Notes under the pieces: generated by a model
What the model was told of the DNA's origin: nothing
Database searches by the model: none
The model's input: the letters and a program-made list of their open reading frames with translations, nothing else
Made by a program: the position numbers and the translations under genes
Shown: positions 10,712 to 21,290 of the stretch, in pieces
Numbering within the stretch: position 1 is the first letter of the stretch
Layout of the letters: each line of letters opens with the position of its first letter
NCBI GenBank assembly: GCA_014621425.1
Contig: JAANBB010000147.1
Coordinates: 19,961 to 83,960, forward strand
DNA from: Cylindrodendrum hubeiense
Taxonomy: Eukaryota > Ascomycota > Sordariomycetes > Hypocreales > Nectriaceae
Length of the DNA: 64,000 nt
Reading direction: 5' to 3'

Positions 10712-11091
10712 ATGATTTTCGTACGATGGTTGCGAGTGTTTAAGTAGAGATATTATTTGTAATGGTTCACATACTACCTTAATGAAACTCCGTTCAACGG
10801 ACTCAAGGATGGCTTGATCGAGCATTGGCATGTCCCTTCTCCTGACGAACTACGTGACTGGCTTGGCCGTCCTGATGAGATATCTTTAATCGTCGATTGT
10901 AAAATTGGACACTTAACGAGTGTTGCTAAACTACCAGCAAATGCTATAAAAACCCATCATGAGCCTCCCAATTGGTATTCTTTATCTCTCCCCGAGATAT
11001 CCTAAACGCCAAACCAAAATCCAAAACTCCTGTCTAGTCCCGAAACTAGTACGCCTCAAGTCATCACCTCCTTTGTTTCTTATACTAAGTC
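10712..11091. other. Convergent 3' spacer
   Basis: Spacer between the 3' ends of the MPDU1 homologue and the small minus-strand gene. It is AT-richer than the genes and shows no coding signal. Confidence 0.5.
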
Positions 11092-11667
11092 TTAACAGAC
11101 GCCAACAGTGGCCCAGCCAAGTACCCCTTGACGATTGGCGCACGGCATGCTATCGACGTCCATCTCGTCGCCATTCCCAACGGAAATACCAGGACCACTC
11201 TCATCACAGTTCGAAGTACCCGTGGCGGGTTGCTCAACGAGCGTGGGTGCTGGGGAGGAGGCGGGCATAGAGGAGATGTTCCAGAAGCGGTGCAGGGATT
11301 GCTGGTTGGCCTCTGGCTGGCATGTTTGTTGGGGCTCTTCCTGAGCAGGGAGTGATTCGTCGTCCAGTTGGGTCTGGTGTTGGGCGGAATACAGCATGTT
11401 GAGGGTGCGCTCTGCCAGGATGTGTGAGTGATTGTTCAGGCAGCAGTAGGCAGCTCGCCGGGAATAAAACTTACTGTGGACCTCGTTTTCTGTAGGTCGG
11501 GAGTTGCGGAAGCGCTTGAGAGTACGGCTGTGGAGATGGATGGGCGTCATATCCATGGTGGCGAAGGGGTTTCTGATGGCGGCTCCATGGGGTGGCGAGT
11601 TGAAGGAGGACACAGACGAAGGCGAAGAGAGAAGCTCAGAGGCGGAACGCTTTCGCTTGAGGACCAT
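11092..11667 (-). CDS. Small Ser/Pro-rich basic protein of unknown function
   Basis: I do not recognise a named domain. The start is the ATG at 11667 (MVLKRKRSASELLSSP), because the upstream frame lacks plausible coding features. An intron at 11412-11474 (63 nt, GTAAGT...CTGGCAG) joins ENEVHK to RTLNMLYSAQ; reading through it would insert an unrelated Cys/Asn/His-rich peptide. The product is 170 residues: a basic head with an NLS-like KRKR, a Ser/Pro-rich segment, a basic patch (SRTLKRFRNSRP), a short helix-like segment (RTLNMLYSAQHQ), and an acidic, Gln-rich tail with MDVDSM. This layout suggests a nuclear protein, but that is inference. The stop is at 11092-11094. Confidence 0.7.
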   Translation of the reverse strand: MVLKRKRSASELLSSPSSVSSFNSPPHGAAIRNPFATMDMTPIHLHSRTLKRFRNSRPTENEVHSKFYSRRAAYCCLNNHSHILAERTLNMLYSAQHQTQLDDESLPAQEEPQQTCQPEANQQSLHRFWNISSMPASSPAPTLVEQPATGTSNCDESGPGISVGNGDEMDVDSMPCANRQGVLGWATVGVC

Positions 11668-12138
11668 TTTTGCGGTTGGATGTGGAGAGCTGAAGAATTG
11701 GTGAGAGGCCTGGTGGGTATATCTGGCGGTTATTATGGTGGCGGTGGTGTTGTTGGTAGTAGTAAGTATTATTCTTGTTGTCGATAGTTTGAGGGGGAAA
11801 GACTTGAAGACAGAGTGGGAGTAAGCACGAGACATGCCGGCTATTTGGAGGTTGGCGGGAGCGCGCCCATCACGCGTACAAGTGGGCAGTGTCCAATTTA
11901 CAGGGGTCTCTCAGCGCGTAGAGAGCTTTACGCGACGTGCTGACTCCACTAACAAATGTGCCATTGGCTGGTGGGGCCCCTAGAATGACGGGCTCAACAC
12001 CATCCATTCATCCACTTACAAGTCAATCCACGATAGACAATAGATTATTATAGATGTCCTGAAAATGTGTTTTCAAGTCGCAAGAGAATTCTAAGTATTA
12101 ATTGCACAACTTACACAGCACAAAAGAGACTCCTCTAA
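11668..12138. promoter_or_regulatory. Upstream region of the small gene and 3' flank of the dehydrogenase gene
   Basis: Both neighbours are on the minus strand, so this holds the terminator of the dehydrogenase gene (12040-12138, AT-rich) and the promoter and leader of the small gene. The pyrimidine-rich minus-strand stretch just above 11667 would be leader. No other gene is seen. Confidence 0.5.
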
Positions 12139-13306
12139 TTACTTCTTCGCAATCCGAATCACCAGCTTGCCCAACCCTCCCTTCCCCGACTTCACCTTCT
12201 CACACTCCTTGCGCACCTCGTCAACATCCTCCAGGTCAACCACCGTTATCACCGCCTTGACCTTCTTCAGGGCCACAATCTCCCCCGCGGCCTCCATGTC
12301 CTCCCGGATGTTTGGGCTCCCGGACACAAACTCGTACTTGATGGCCGTGCCGCGGAGCTTCCACCGGTACCACAGCTGCGAAATTGTCACCAGCCAGCCA
12401 AGCCACGATGGCATCCGGTCCCCAAACAACCCCCGCAGCGTCTCCTTGGTCGGGATGCTCGCGATGCTCATCAGCGTGCCGGTCTCGGGCTTGAGTAGGG
12501 CAACGCTCTCGTCGAATGTTCCCCACTGTGTGCTCAGCGCAAAATCTACCGTCCCCTTGCCGACGACCTTGCGTACGTCCTCCTTCTGGTAATCAACAAG
12601 CTGGTCAATCATCCCTGGTAAATACTGCTCTACGAGCGCCATCTTAGGCGTTGACACGCTCGAGATGATCTTGTTCGCGCCAAACACATTCCGCGCTACT
12701 TGCACCGCCAGCGACCCCGACGCGCTCAGCGCACCAGGGATATACACCGTGAGGCCTTCGAGGCTCTCGGAGCCTCGGAGCTGCAGCCCACGCCGGATTG
12801 TCTGCATTGCCGTAGCTACGAGCCCCGGGAACGAGGCTACTTCTTCAAACGACAAGTGCGCTGGCTTCTGCACTAAAAACCGCTCCTCGCTGAGGGCGTA
12901 CTCGGACGCGAAGCCCGCTTGCGGGATGGGTGGTATGGGCTTGTCCATGTTGAAGCCGTAGACCTCGTCGCCGACCTTAAGGTTCTTGACTGCGGACCCG
13001 ACTGCGGCTACAACACCAGCACCTTCGTTGCCAAGCTTCATTGGGTACCTATGTACTTCGTTAGCTCCGGCCACTCCAGTGAAGAGAGGGAGCATAGGGC
13101 ACTTCTCACTCTTGCTTCTGCACGATATCCATCATTCCCGCGGCAAACTGCGTGTCACCCGTGTTGATCGCCACAGCACGCATTCTCAGTAGGACTTGGT
13201 CCGGCTTCGTAATCGTCGGCGTCGGCATCTCGACGACATCGTAGTCAGCTGGAGAGCCCTTCTTCGGCGAGACCAGAGACCGCATTGTGGCTGGGATAGT
13301 CGTCAT
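12139..13306 (-). CDS. Medium-chain dehydrogenase/reductase (quinone or enoyl reductase-like)
   Basis: NAD(P)H-dependent oxidoreductase of the MDR superfamily, closest in look to 2-enoyl thioester reductases (Etr1/MECR) and quinone oxidoreductases. Exons 13306-13110 and 13048-12139 give 368 residues; the intron 13049-13109 (GTGAGA...GAGCTAACGAAGTACATAG) joins VQKQE to YPMKLGNEGAGVV. The GroES-like part has VLLRMRAVAINTGDTQFAAG and the conserved GNEGAGVVAAVGSAVKNLKVGDEVYG. The Rossmann part follows (SFPGLVATAMQTI, then a diverged nucleotide loop near VYIPGALSASGSLAVQVAR). Zinc-binding cysteines of true alcohol dehydrogenases are absent. A hydrophobic stretch (MPSWLGWLVTISQLWYRWKL) is unusual for a soluble MDR and could mediate membrane contact. 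The start is the first ATG in frame (13306); another ATG lies seven codons on. Substrate unknown. Confidence 0.88.
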
Positions 13307-14441
13307 ATTTGCGTTTTCTCGAGTCTCCACTTGGATCAAAGACCGACGATGAGAAGTTGAATCTAATGAGCCATAGCCTTGACGGGAACTAAGGATATTT
13401 TATGTCTTTGGGGGACGCATCCGGCGGCGGAGTATGGAGTTCGGCGGTTTCGGTGGGTCCGCTCGGAAGGCTCCACCGAAACCGCCGAACGCCGCACCGG
13501 CCTCCAATTTCCTCCTCCCACCGCTCTCGAATTCCGCGTCGCTGTAAGCCGGAGCAACTAGAGCCCATCACACCACTATAAAATTGCCCATTCGAGTGTC
13601 TAGGCGCTGTCTGGTGGGGCCGGCTTCATTGGTGGTTGGTAGCTCTTGCATCCGACGGTGGAACTGTGTGACCCGAACTGGCGACGCTTTTCGCAGCCTG
13701 GACCTGTGGAGTGGGTGCAACATCCGCCTTGTGGTAATTCTGCTCCGCGTCATCGTCTTGCGTGCCTTGGGGACTTCAAACTCCGCTCGCGGGGATCATT
13801 TGAAGTTCTTACTCCTTCGGATCTATGATGCAGCATGTCAAGCCCTTCATTTGTTAGCGCAGTTTGTCTGGAATTGTTAACTCAATTGTCTGGGTAGTTC
13901 TATCATCCACGAAAACACGTTTGGGGTAATTGGGAGAGAGCATCTTTGGAAAATCAAAACAGTGTAATAATACGGAAGCCGTTTCATAGGCAAATTGAAT
14001 GGCATCATCGGACAAACCCTCTTGTGCTCATTGTTGGTGTAGGTCCATCGTTCCCTTAAGGTGAGCACGAGGTATAGGGTAATGCGTTATGCTTATGAAC
14101 AGGCAGTCGGATGCGGGTCCCTGTGCTTTACTTTAAGAGCTTCAAAACACCTTGCGACACCTTTCGCAGTAGTAATCGATCGAAGAGAGTTGTAAGATGG
14201 GTATTTGTTTCATTCATGGGGTCATTATTCGTTTCCGTCCTGACCAGCAAGTTTAGGCCAGTTGCACAAGACCTGTTTGCAGGTCTCAGCTTAGAACGTA
14301 CTACTTCCTCATCCTTAGCATAGGTAGGTAGACAGTTTGCAAATGCCGGAACATACGGTCCCAAGGCCACCCGTTCCAGTTATCCTTCGAGATCTCCTGT
14401 CACTACACATATGATTCCCGATCGCCCTCTCTAGATCGATC
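13307..14441. promoter_or_regulatory. Upstream region of the dehydrogenase gene, with a strong inverted repeat
   Basis: No gene is seen in this 1.1 kb. It lies upstream of the dehydrogenase gene and downstream of the SWIM-RING gene (both minus strand). Its notable element is the 18-bp perfect inverted repeat at 13439-13490, listed separately. Small open frames such as 13584-13880 have no supporting features. Confidence 0.5.
13439..13490. repeat. Perfect 18-bp inverted repeat with 16-base spacer
   Basis: The left arm GTTCGGCGGTTTCGGTGG (13439-13456) is the exact reverse complement of the right arm CCACCGAAACCGCCGAAC (13473-13490). It is GC-rich and could fold as a stable hairpin in RNA or DNA. 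It lies about 135-185 bases upstream of the dehydrogenase ATG at 13306, where a regulator binding site, a leader hairpin or a small transposon remnant would all be possible. Confidence 0.85.
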
Positions 14442-15510
14442 TCAACGTGAGCGGCGGCGATGATAAGTGTTTGGTCCCCGGTACCACCGAGAATAACTCG
14501 ATTCATCTGCATGAGTCGCCAAGTTAGTAAAAAACACAACTATTCTCGACAGCCTTTCCACTTACCTCTGACGCGGCTAATGCCAAGCTGATCTCCCACA
14601 TTCACATAACCCTCCTCTGAATTACCCTCCTCCCTGCGCACTCTCTTGACAGCGTCTTCATCGCCCTGCCACACGCTGCGACACATTGGGCAGGTGACAT
14701 CAGCCTGCTTGGTGCGTGCCCACATACTGAAACACTGCTCGTGGATGTTTTGGCCGCACGCTGCGCGACACCAGACCACAGTCTCAGAGCCCTTAGCCTC
14801 AAGCTCGCTGTAGCAGATTGGACAATCGCCCTCGACGGGTTTGCGCTTATCAGACTCTGCCCGCTCGGGTGGTGAGATGGGGGGTGCGGCGGCGAAGATG
14901 TCACGCAGCTCGGAGCTGAGGAGGGCGAGTTGGTAGACCATGCCATATGGGGCATTGAGCACTCGTTTGAGCACCTAAGAAATCAGCGAAGTTAACATGC
15001 GCTGAAGGGATACATGCGTACGTAGAGGACGTGCTTGCACTGGTTTCCCTTTTCGGCATGTGGACAATTGCATCTTGGCAGCTGCGCAATGACAACAGTG
15101 TAGATATTGCCCGTCGACCCGGTAATCTCTACAACCTCCTCAGGGCACTCATCAAACCCGCTCCTCGTCCGACTGAGGACATAGAACCGCTGGCTCAGCG
15201 CCCGCGCGTAGACATCATGAAACGACTGGGGTGCGTTTGGCCTAAACCTGCGCAGCCGTTTCTCCGGCGGGGGTCCGGCAGGAGCTGCCTTGATTTTCTT
15301 CGCAGAAGCTGTCAGACTCTTTGAGCTCTCGTCATTCTTCCTCTTTTGAGGTGGAGTTAGTGAGGAATTCGTCGTGAGATCAATAGGATGCTCTGGTGTT
15401 TGACCCGCTTTAGATGGTGTTGCTGCACTCACTTTCTGCGGGGTTCTGAGCTTGCCCGCAGGAGTAGATGCGGTTCGGCTTCCGGACGACTGCGCCTTTG
15501 ATGACCCCAT
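14442..15510 (-). CDS. SWIM and RING zinc-finger protein, probable E3 ubiquitin ligase (ZSWIM2-like)
   Basis: Three exons (15510-15022, 14974-14566, 14506-14442) encode 320 residues. The first half is a disordered Lys/Ser/Pro-rich head (PAGPPPEKRLRRFRP). A SWIM zinc site follows, CNCPHAEKGNQCKH, with Cys147, Cys149, Cys158 and His160. A RING-type site starts at CPIC (214-217), continues WCRAACGQNIHEQCFSMW and ends CPMC (258-261). SWIM plus RING on one short chain is the MEX/ZSWIM2 arrangement known for ubiquitin ligases. Intron 1 (14975-15021, 47 nt) joins CKHVLY to VLKRVLNAPYG between the two zinc sites. Intron 2 (14507-14565) has GTAAGT, TTACTAAC and CATGCAG and moves the end of the protein into a short basic tail (RGPNTYHRRRSR). 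The start at 15510 is the first ATG with a good downstream sequence; an earlier in-frame start lacks an ATG context. Targets unknown. Confidence 0.88.
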
Positions 15511-15680
15511 ATCGAAGAAAATGTTGCGATATTTCAACGAAGGAGATGAAGGAGATGCTTGGGTAGAAATCCTGCGAGTGTCTTTTCATCAGGATTCCTT
15601 GATGGTTTGCGAACACACCTACCTGTAGCTGGCATATAGTCACGTGCGCAAAAACAAAGGTGCACCTCACTTGTTTTAGG

Positions 15681-15750
15681 AAGGTACTCAGGTACCTACA
15701 CGCCTAGGTGGTTAATCAAAGATCTGCCTACTACCTTAGAGGTACCTATC
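15681..15750. repeat. Cluster of short palindromes (AGGTACCT / CCTAGG type)
   Basis: Within 70 bases there are CAGGTACCT, GCCTAGGTGG, CTACCTTAGAGG and GAGGTACCT, i.e. short self-complementary words around KpnI- and AvrII-like cores. They are simple promoter-region palindromes; no specific factor can be assigned from sequence alone. Confidence 0.4.
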
Positions 15751-16154
15751 GAGATAAATATGATGAATCTCATGTATGTCGCCCTAAGTTATTTAGCTCG
15801 TGCCTTAGTGTGGCGAAGCAGGCTACCAGGATACGGCTCATGACGAGGCAGGTGGAGGCATAGCCTCAAAACGACGTCACGAAAGAGAAAACTTAGGAGA
15901 GAAGCAATTTTAGGATCATGCGTGTTGGAATTTTGTTGTTCCTAATTCTTTCAACAACTAATCCATCTCTTTTGAACCTCCTCAACTTGGCCTCATATCG
16001 CTCATGGTAGCCCAAAAGAAACCCAAACGCCCCGGAGCGTGGGAGTTGCCCCCATCCCCGCCCCCAAGGGTACATGTTCACATATATGACCCCCATTACC
16101 CCTTCCTTGATGCGCCCCCTATATATCAAGTCACAAAAGAAAATAAAATCGAAG

Positions 16155-16171
16155 CGTGTGTGTGTGTGTGC
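16155..16171. repeat. (GT)n microsatellite
   Basis: About eight GT dinucleotides in a row ending GTGCG. Simple sequence with no visible role. Confidence 0.8.
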
Positions 16172-16501
16172 GTAGTAGATACAGGCCGTGCCCTCTAGCA
16201 GACAACGGATGGTGAAGCGGTCAAACGCCGAGTCTATGCGGTGGCTGTTGAGAATGTTGGATGTATTAGACAGGAAAGAAAATCGAGTTGTGGATGTCGC
16301 GAGTCATCGAAGCGAGAGTATCAAGGGTATCGTGTTACTTTCATCGAGGACGTCGGAGTTTCGTGACCAAGCACGTTGTTGTTGGTTACCCGGATGTCAG
16401 GATGGAGGGCTGACACACCGAGTCGTAATGGTGGTAGTCGGATATGACGAGAATATGTAGAGGGTGACGGTGATAGAACATCGGAAGTAGCCGCTCGCAC
16501 T

Positions 16502-17957
16502 TTACGGCAGAGGTCGTCGGTGGGTAGGATCACGGGGTTGATAGCGGCGGGCCTCGGCCTGTTGTTGAGCGGCTAACCACTCGGCGGATCCAGTCTGTCG
16601 GCCAGGTTGCTCAGCAGGCACCTTGGCATCATTGCTAGATGAGGCGGGAGGTCGGCTGGCGCTTGCAGAGGAGCTGGAGCTACCGGGGACGATAGAAGTA
16701 ACGGCTTGGGTGATGGATGCCACCACGTATCCCCGCAGCTCTTGGTCTTCCCGGTTGTCCTCCCTCACAAGGCGGAACCGCTCGTCCTTGCTCATGTTTT
16801 CTCGGCGGATGTTCTTGATCTCCTGCATGATGTACAGAATAACTTCCTCGGGACACCGGTTGCGTTCGCTGGCAGCTTCGTTCTTCCGCACGTATCTTCT
16901 TGTCACATCGGTGGCTCCATCAATGGAGAAAGCGATGCAGTAAGACATCTTCTTGCCCCAGCCGTCGGAATAGAGACGTGGGTTGTCCCAAGACTCCTCA
17001 CAGGCATCCACATGGACCCATCGCTTCTGGTGATCTGAGTAGACCTCCGTCCACACGTGGTCTTCTGAGTTCCAAATCCACCTCACCCGTCCGCCAACGG
17101 CACGGCAGAGCATGCTAAAGCAGTTGGCCCATTCACCAACTCGGCCCCTTCGGGTCTGCAGTAACCTCCAGACATCGCCATATCGAGGGAATCGCTCGTA
17201 AGCGCCACAGGTCCCAACAGAGCATCGGTAGAGTTCAACTCTAAGGGCACCACATGCGTTCTCCTCTGGTGATGGGGCGGTCATGCCTTGGGCAATGGTG
17301 GGGGACAGGCAGACGGGGCAGGGAGGATTGTTCACCCAGGTGAAGAATGAGCGCTTGAACCACCTACATGTCGCGTTAGTATATGCACAACGGAAATGAC
17401 GAATAGAGCCAAACGACGTACCTTAGGAGTGCTCGAATGACACAGTCTTGGTAACCCCATTCAGGTCGTTGTCCGCCACCCATGCTCTCAGCTTGAGCGC
17501 GAAAGATTTGAGTCTCTTCCTCGGCCTCGCCGTAGATGCGATCCAGTGGAATGGTTTGGAGGGCCTCATCTAATAAACCAGGGTTTTCGTATTTGGTCGG
17601 AGTCAGGGACAGGCTAATGAGGAGATTTCGGAATTTTTGAGAGTCGCGGTCGGCAACATCGGGAGCTGTGGGGATCTTGGGGAGATGGCGGAGGGCAGAG
17701 TATGAGGGCAGAGCTTGACCTTGAGAGGTGGATGGTCGGCTGCTGCAACCGGGAGACGCAGGAGCACGTAGATTGGCGCTGGAGGCTCGCTCTCGTGGGC
17801 TTGGTGAGCCTTGTCGCGATGACATACGGAGGTCGGTCATGCGCTTGTCGCGCAGCAAGCCCTCAAACTTGACCCGAAGGTCGTGGGCCCATTCCTCGCC
17901 ATAGTCCTCGCCGTGGGACTCGGGAGCGGGACTCGAAGGCATGCCTCGACCCGCCAT
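16502..17957 (-). CDS. png1: PNG1, peptide:N-glycanase orthologue lacking the catalytic cysteine
   Basis: Orthologue of cytosolic peptide:N-glycanase (transglutaminase fold), which removes N-glycans from misfolded glycoproteins. Exons 17957-17422 and 17363-16502 (intron 17364-17421, GTACGT...ATACTAAC...TGTAG) give 465 residues; the joint reads [19 protein letters not shown]. The zinc-site cysteines are visible (PPCPVC, and YRCSVGTC). The core reads [12 protein letters not shown], where active enzymes have RCGRCGEW. Valine 254 thus replaces the nucleophilic Cys, and Arg 251 replaces the other Cys. His281 (SEDHVWTEV) and Asp298 (WVHVDACE) remain at the spacing of yeast Cys191/His218/Asp235. The PNG1 of Neurospora crassa is known to be catalytically dead yet needed for polarity, so this is likely a class-wide trait. 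The N-terminal extension and the Ser/Ala-rich C-terminus look disordered. Confidence 0.93.
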
Positions 17958-19531
17958 GTTGGAGGATAGAAAGAGCAGGTAGTTGCCTGGAGGTGCGCGG
18001 TTGGAGAGAATGAAGGGTCGAAGAGGATGAGTCGCTGGTGGTGGTGGTGGAAGCCCGAATGCGAAATTGGGCGGGAGGGTTGATGAACGAGTTCAGAGTT
18101 GGTTGACGAGCCGGTGGAATTAATGAGCGAGTCACTCGGCGTAGTCTTCGTCAGCGACAGGCAATCGTGATTGAAATCGTCGTCGTTGGTGGTCGTCGTC
18201 AGCTGGAGGGTTTGCGTAGACCTCACAGGCAGTCGGGTTGCCACAAGACACGCGGGCGCCTAGCCGCCTTGCTTCCTTCGAATATTCGATTCGCTAGCGT
18301 CGTGCTGGGTTGGAATGTAGTCGCAGGAGCCGGGAATTCCAACGAGGGCGTGTGTGAGCGAATTCGTCGTCGTCGAGATTGTCGTCGTTGATGGTGTTGC
18401 TCGCGGTTGAATCGATGCGTGGTTGCGAGGAGGGAAAGGGAAGGGATGGGATTACGGTTGGTGGATGGGCGGGATGACAAGACGGACAGACGAGACGGGC
18501 AGCGCAGAGGCAGTAAAGAGAGTCGGGGTGGACAGGGGAATAAAGGGACGGGGTGTCTCGGGAGGGTGTGCGTCTCGTCCGCTCCTTCCCACTCTGGGCC
18601 AGGCCTACGATGGCAGTTTACGCGTCAGCAGTGAGCGCCATGGCCAATGGGAGGGCCCAGACGAGTCAGCGGCGGGGGCCGCTAGGCGCAGGAGCCCGTA
18701 CCGGTACAACGAGGCGTGTACCTGGACGGGGCACTTTGCGCGCTGACAGTTGACTGGGCCACTATCGAGTAGGCGACGTACCCTCTGGTCCCTCTGATCC
18801 CTCTGATCGTCTCTTTTTTAATTACCAGGCCGCGACGTTGACGACTGCCTCTGGGGACTCGGATACCGCGAGGGCTTGGCGCTTGTCGATTGTAGGAGCC
18901 TTGCAACGGAGGAGCGATTCTTTGGGAATGGCCTGGCGAAAAACACGGGCTGTATACGCAATTCCCTTCATTCAGCACTCGTTTGCGAAAACCTTCTTTG
19001 CGTCGAATACGTAGATTGCTACGTGGGCGTGAGCGTGTCGTCGTCTTGGCTTCGCTTTCGCAATCTCAATCTCATTGCACTCGTGGACGTATACGGGCTT
19101 CCGTAGACATGAGGCATTAGGCGTCAGTCATCACGGGATAATACAGTACGTAGGACTTGCAGCAGCCATGTACAGTACTGATGGCGAAGGGACGACGTAA
19201 ACCGGTGGCGGCGTCGCGCATCTCAGTCGTCATCCGCCGACGGTGGCAGACAGAACGCAACAGCGCCCCCGTATGTACAGCGCTCACTCCCATGAGTAAT
19301 CTGTACCGTTCCTCTGGTTCACCCTGCCTATCAGCTCTGCGTCTCTGGTAAATGGCAAATGCACGAACATGGGGAACAATCGAAATGGCAATCGCCATGG
19401 CGGAGGCATGTGGCAACGACGCAGATGACGATCTTAGCAGAGATGGCAACAAACGGGTCGGGTTGACCCCGATCTATCCCCACACCATCATCTACTCGAC
19501 TCAGAAGCCGATCAGCAGAGGGGATGCGAGC

Positions 19532-19574
19532 AGCCAACAGCGAGCATCCAACAGCGAGCATCCAGCAGCGGGCA
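19532..19574. repeat. Three imperfect copies of a 13-14 bp tandem repeat
   Basis: The unit is roughly ATCCAACAGCGAGC, with the third copy changed to ATCCAGCAGCGGGC. It lies in the PNG1-UTP4 gene-poor stretch. No function is evident. Confidence 0.75.
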
Positions 19575-20862
19575 GCTGAGCCAGCTGGAGAAACGTACGT
19601 ACACCCGTTGCCTCAGTGCCTGGGCGCCGGGGCTCCAGTGGGGATTGATTTGCAGACCCAGAGGAGTCGTCGGCCTGCAAGTCACAGCAGTCACTCGGCT
19701 CTGGGGCCCGTCGAGGTACCGATACTTTGGCTGGGGACGTGCCTGTCGTCGTGGTGGGCGATGACGAGGCACTGGTCCTGGGGAGCCCAGTGTGGCACTG
19801 CGTGCAGCAAAGCCACTCTGGGCTCTGCCAGCGCGTCCACCCAGCGTCGAGCCCTCCGCATGCCCTGCCCATGCTGCCGGACTGTGGTCGTTCTGGTCGT
19901 TCCCCATTCCCCATTCCCTGTCTCGCTCTGTTTCGCCCTCGCTCGCCCTGCAGCACTGCCGCCTTCGAGTTTTCGCTAGTTAGATGCAGCGCCGGTTCTT
20001 CCATTTCCCAGGCCGCCCGGGCTCTGGACTCTCGACTGAGCAAAATTGTACGTACGGCATTCGCGTCGACTAGTCTGCCTGCAGCATCGGACTTGAGATC
20101 CCCCCCAGAGCTAGAGCCGGGGGTGACGAGACTAGCCAGAGGCACCTCAGCCAGGCCATCGGGAGCACCGACCCTGAGCGTCCCTCATCTCCAGCCACAG
20201 AACCGGATCCGTGGCTCCACATTGGCCTTGTTTTACTATGTAAACTTCTGTGGCCGTGCTGTCGAAACGCTACCGAACCGAGTACGTACCTGTAGTCCTA
20301 TTTCCAGTTCACGCCCGCCGTCGCAGAACGCTGAGGAACAAACCCACTGGACCCACCTTGGGGGGAGGCGACAAGAATCTGTGAAACCCGCCGACGCGGC
20401 CTCCTAGGCTCCTGGGCCTCTTGTCCCTGCCAATTCATCATTTCACGTGGCCCAGGCCAGTCCCCATCCCCATCATCGCCATATCGTCCTCCATCCAACG
20501 CGTACACCTACTACTGGTGTGCTTAAATTTTGCCCATCGAGGCAGATCCTTGCTCTGTCCCGACATCTGTTCCGACATCCGGATGGGAACCTCCAAACGC
20601 TGGCTGCCACTCTGCTGCAGCGCGCGTGTTGGTCCTACGTAGCACTCTCCCGTGACCGATGACCCGTCGCATCTTGGACTCATTGTCCCTCCGCCTCACA
20701 GCAACGTTTCGCTGCTCAGCCTGCCTGGCTTCTGGCGCCTCGCCGTGACCCCTCTCTGCCCGTGTGCTCAGCACGCCACCCATCCAACTACGCGCCTAGG
20801 ACCGTTGCTTAATTGCAGGGTGTCTTCAACTGCCTCCCTTCGTTTGTCTCTCACGCGCTACC

Positions 20863-20888
20863 AGCTACACAGCTACACAGCTACACAG
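20863..20888. repeat. Tandem repeat AGCTACAC, three copies
   Basis: Three exact copies of AGCTACAC plus two extra bases in non-coding sequence. Confidence 0.85.
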
Positions 20889-21249
20889 TCGTGCTGGGCC
20901 TTGGGGCTCCATTCGCTGACTCGAAACTCGCACCCGAGGCGCCATGTTCGTCTCGGGCACAAAGAAGCTTAACTTGGTTGGCGTGTGCATTGCGTGCGTC
21001 GGCCTGCCCCTGGATACGGATGGGTCCGGTCCCGAGACGATTACGCAGCAGCGCCGTCCTTGGCTCAACGGACCTCGATCCCGGCCAGTATTGAGCTTCA
21101 TCAACGTCCAAGCGTACTCTGTTCCCCCGAACTCGTCTCCTTCTTTTCAGCGGGAACGCTCCACAACCACAGCACCGTCAGGTTGATGAGCGATGGCGTC
21201 GACGGACAGGTTAATCCGTGCCTCATCAAAGATCCAAATGCGTATGGGT

Positions 21250-21290
21250 CATCTAGTCGCCATCTAGTCGCCATCCATCTAGTCGCCATC
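21250..21290. repeat. Tandem repeat CATCTAGTCGC, three copies
   Basis: Three exact copies of the 11-base unit CATCTAGTCGC; the second and third are separated by CATC. Non-coding context. Confidence 0.85.

Larger units (their letters stand above)
15511..16501. other. Intergenic, upstream of the SWIM-RING gene and downstream of PNG1
   Basis: No gene is seen. At 15681-15750 there is a cluster of overlapping palindromes built on AGGTACCT and CCTAGG. A short (GT)n tract lies at 16155-16171. The segment 16500-16000 probably contains the PNG1 3' UTR. Confidence 0.5.

Noticed and set aside
19501..20407. Overlapping 214- and 226-codon frames on opposite strands
   Set aside because: Low complexity, mutually overlapping, no family features; partly created by tandem repeats.
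20863..21290. CRISPR-like arrays
   Set aside because: The direct repeats are 8-11 bases, adjacent and without spacers; the host is a fungus.
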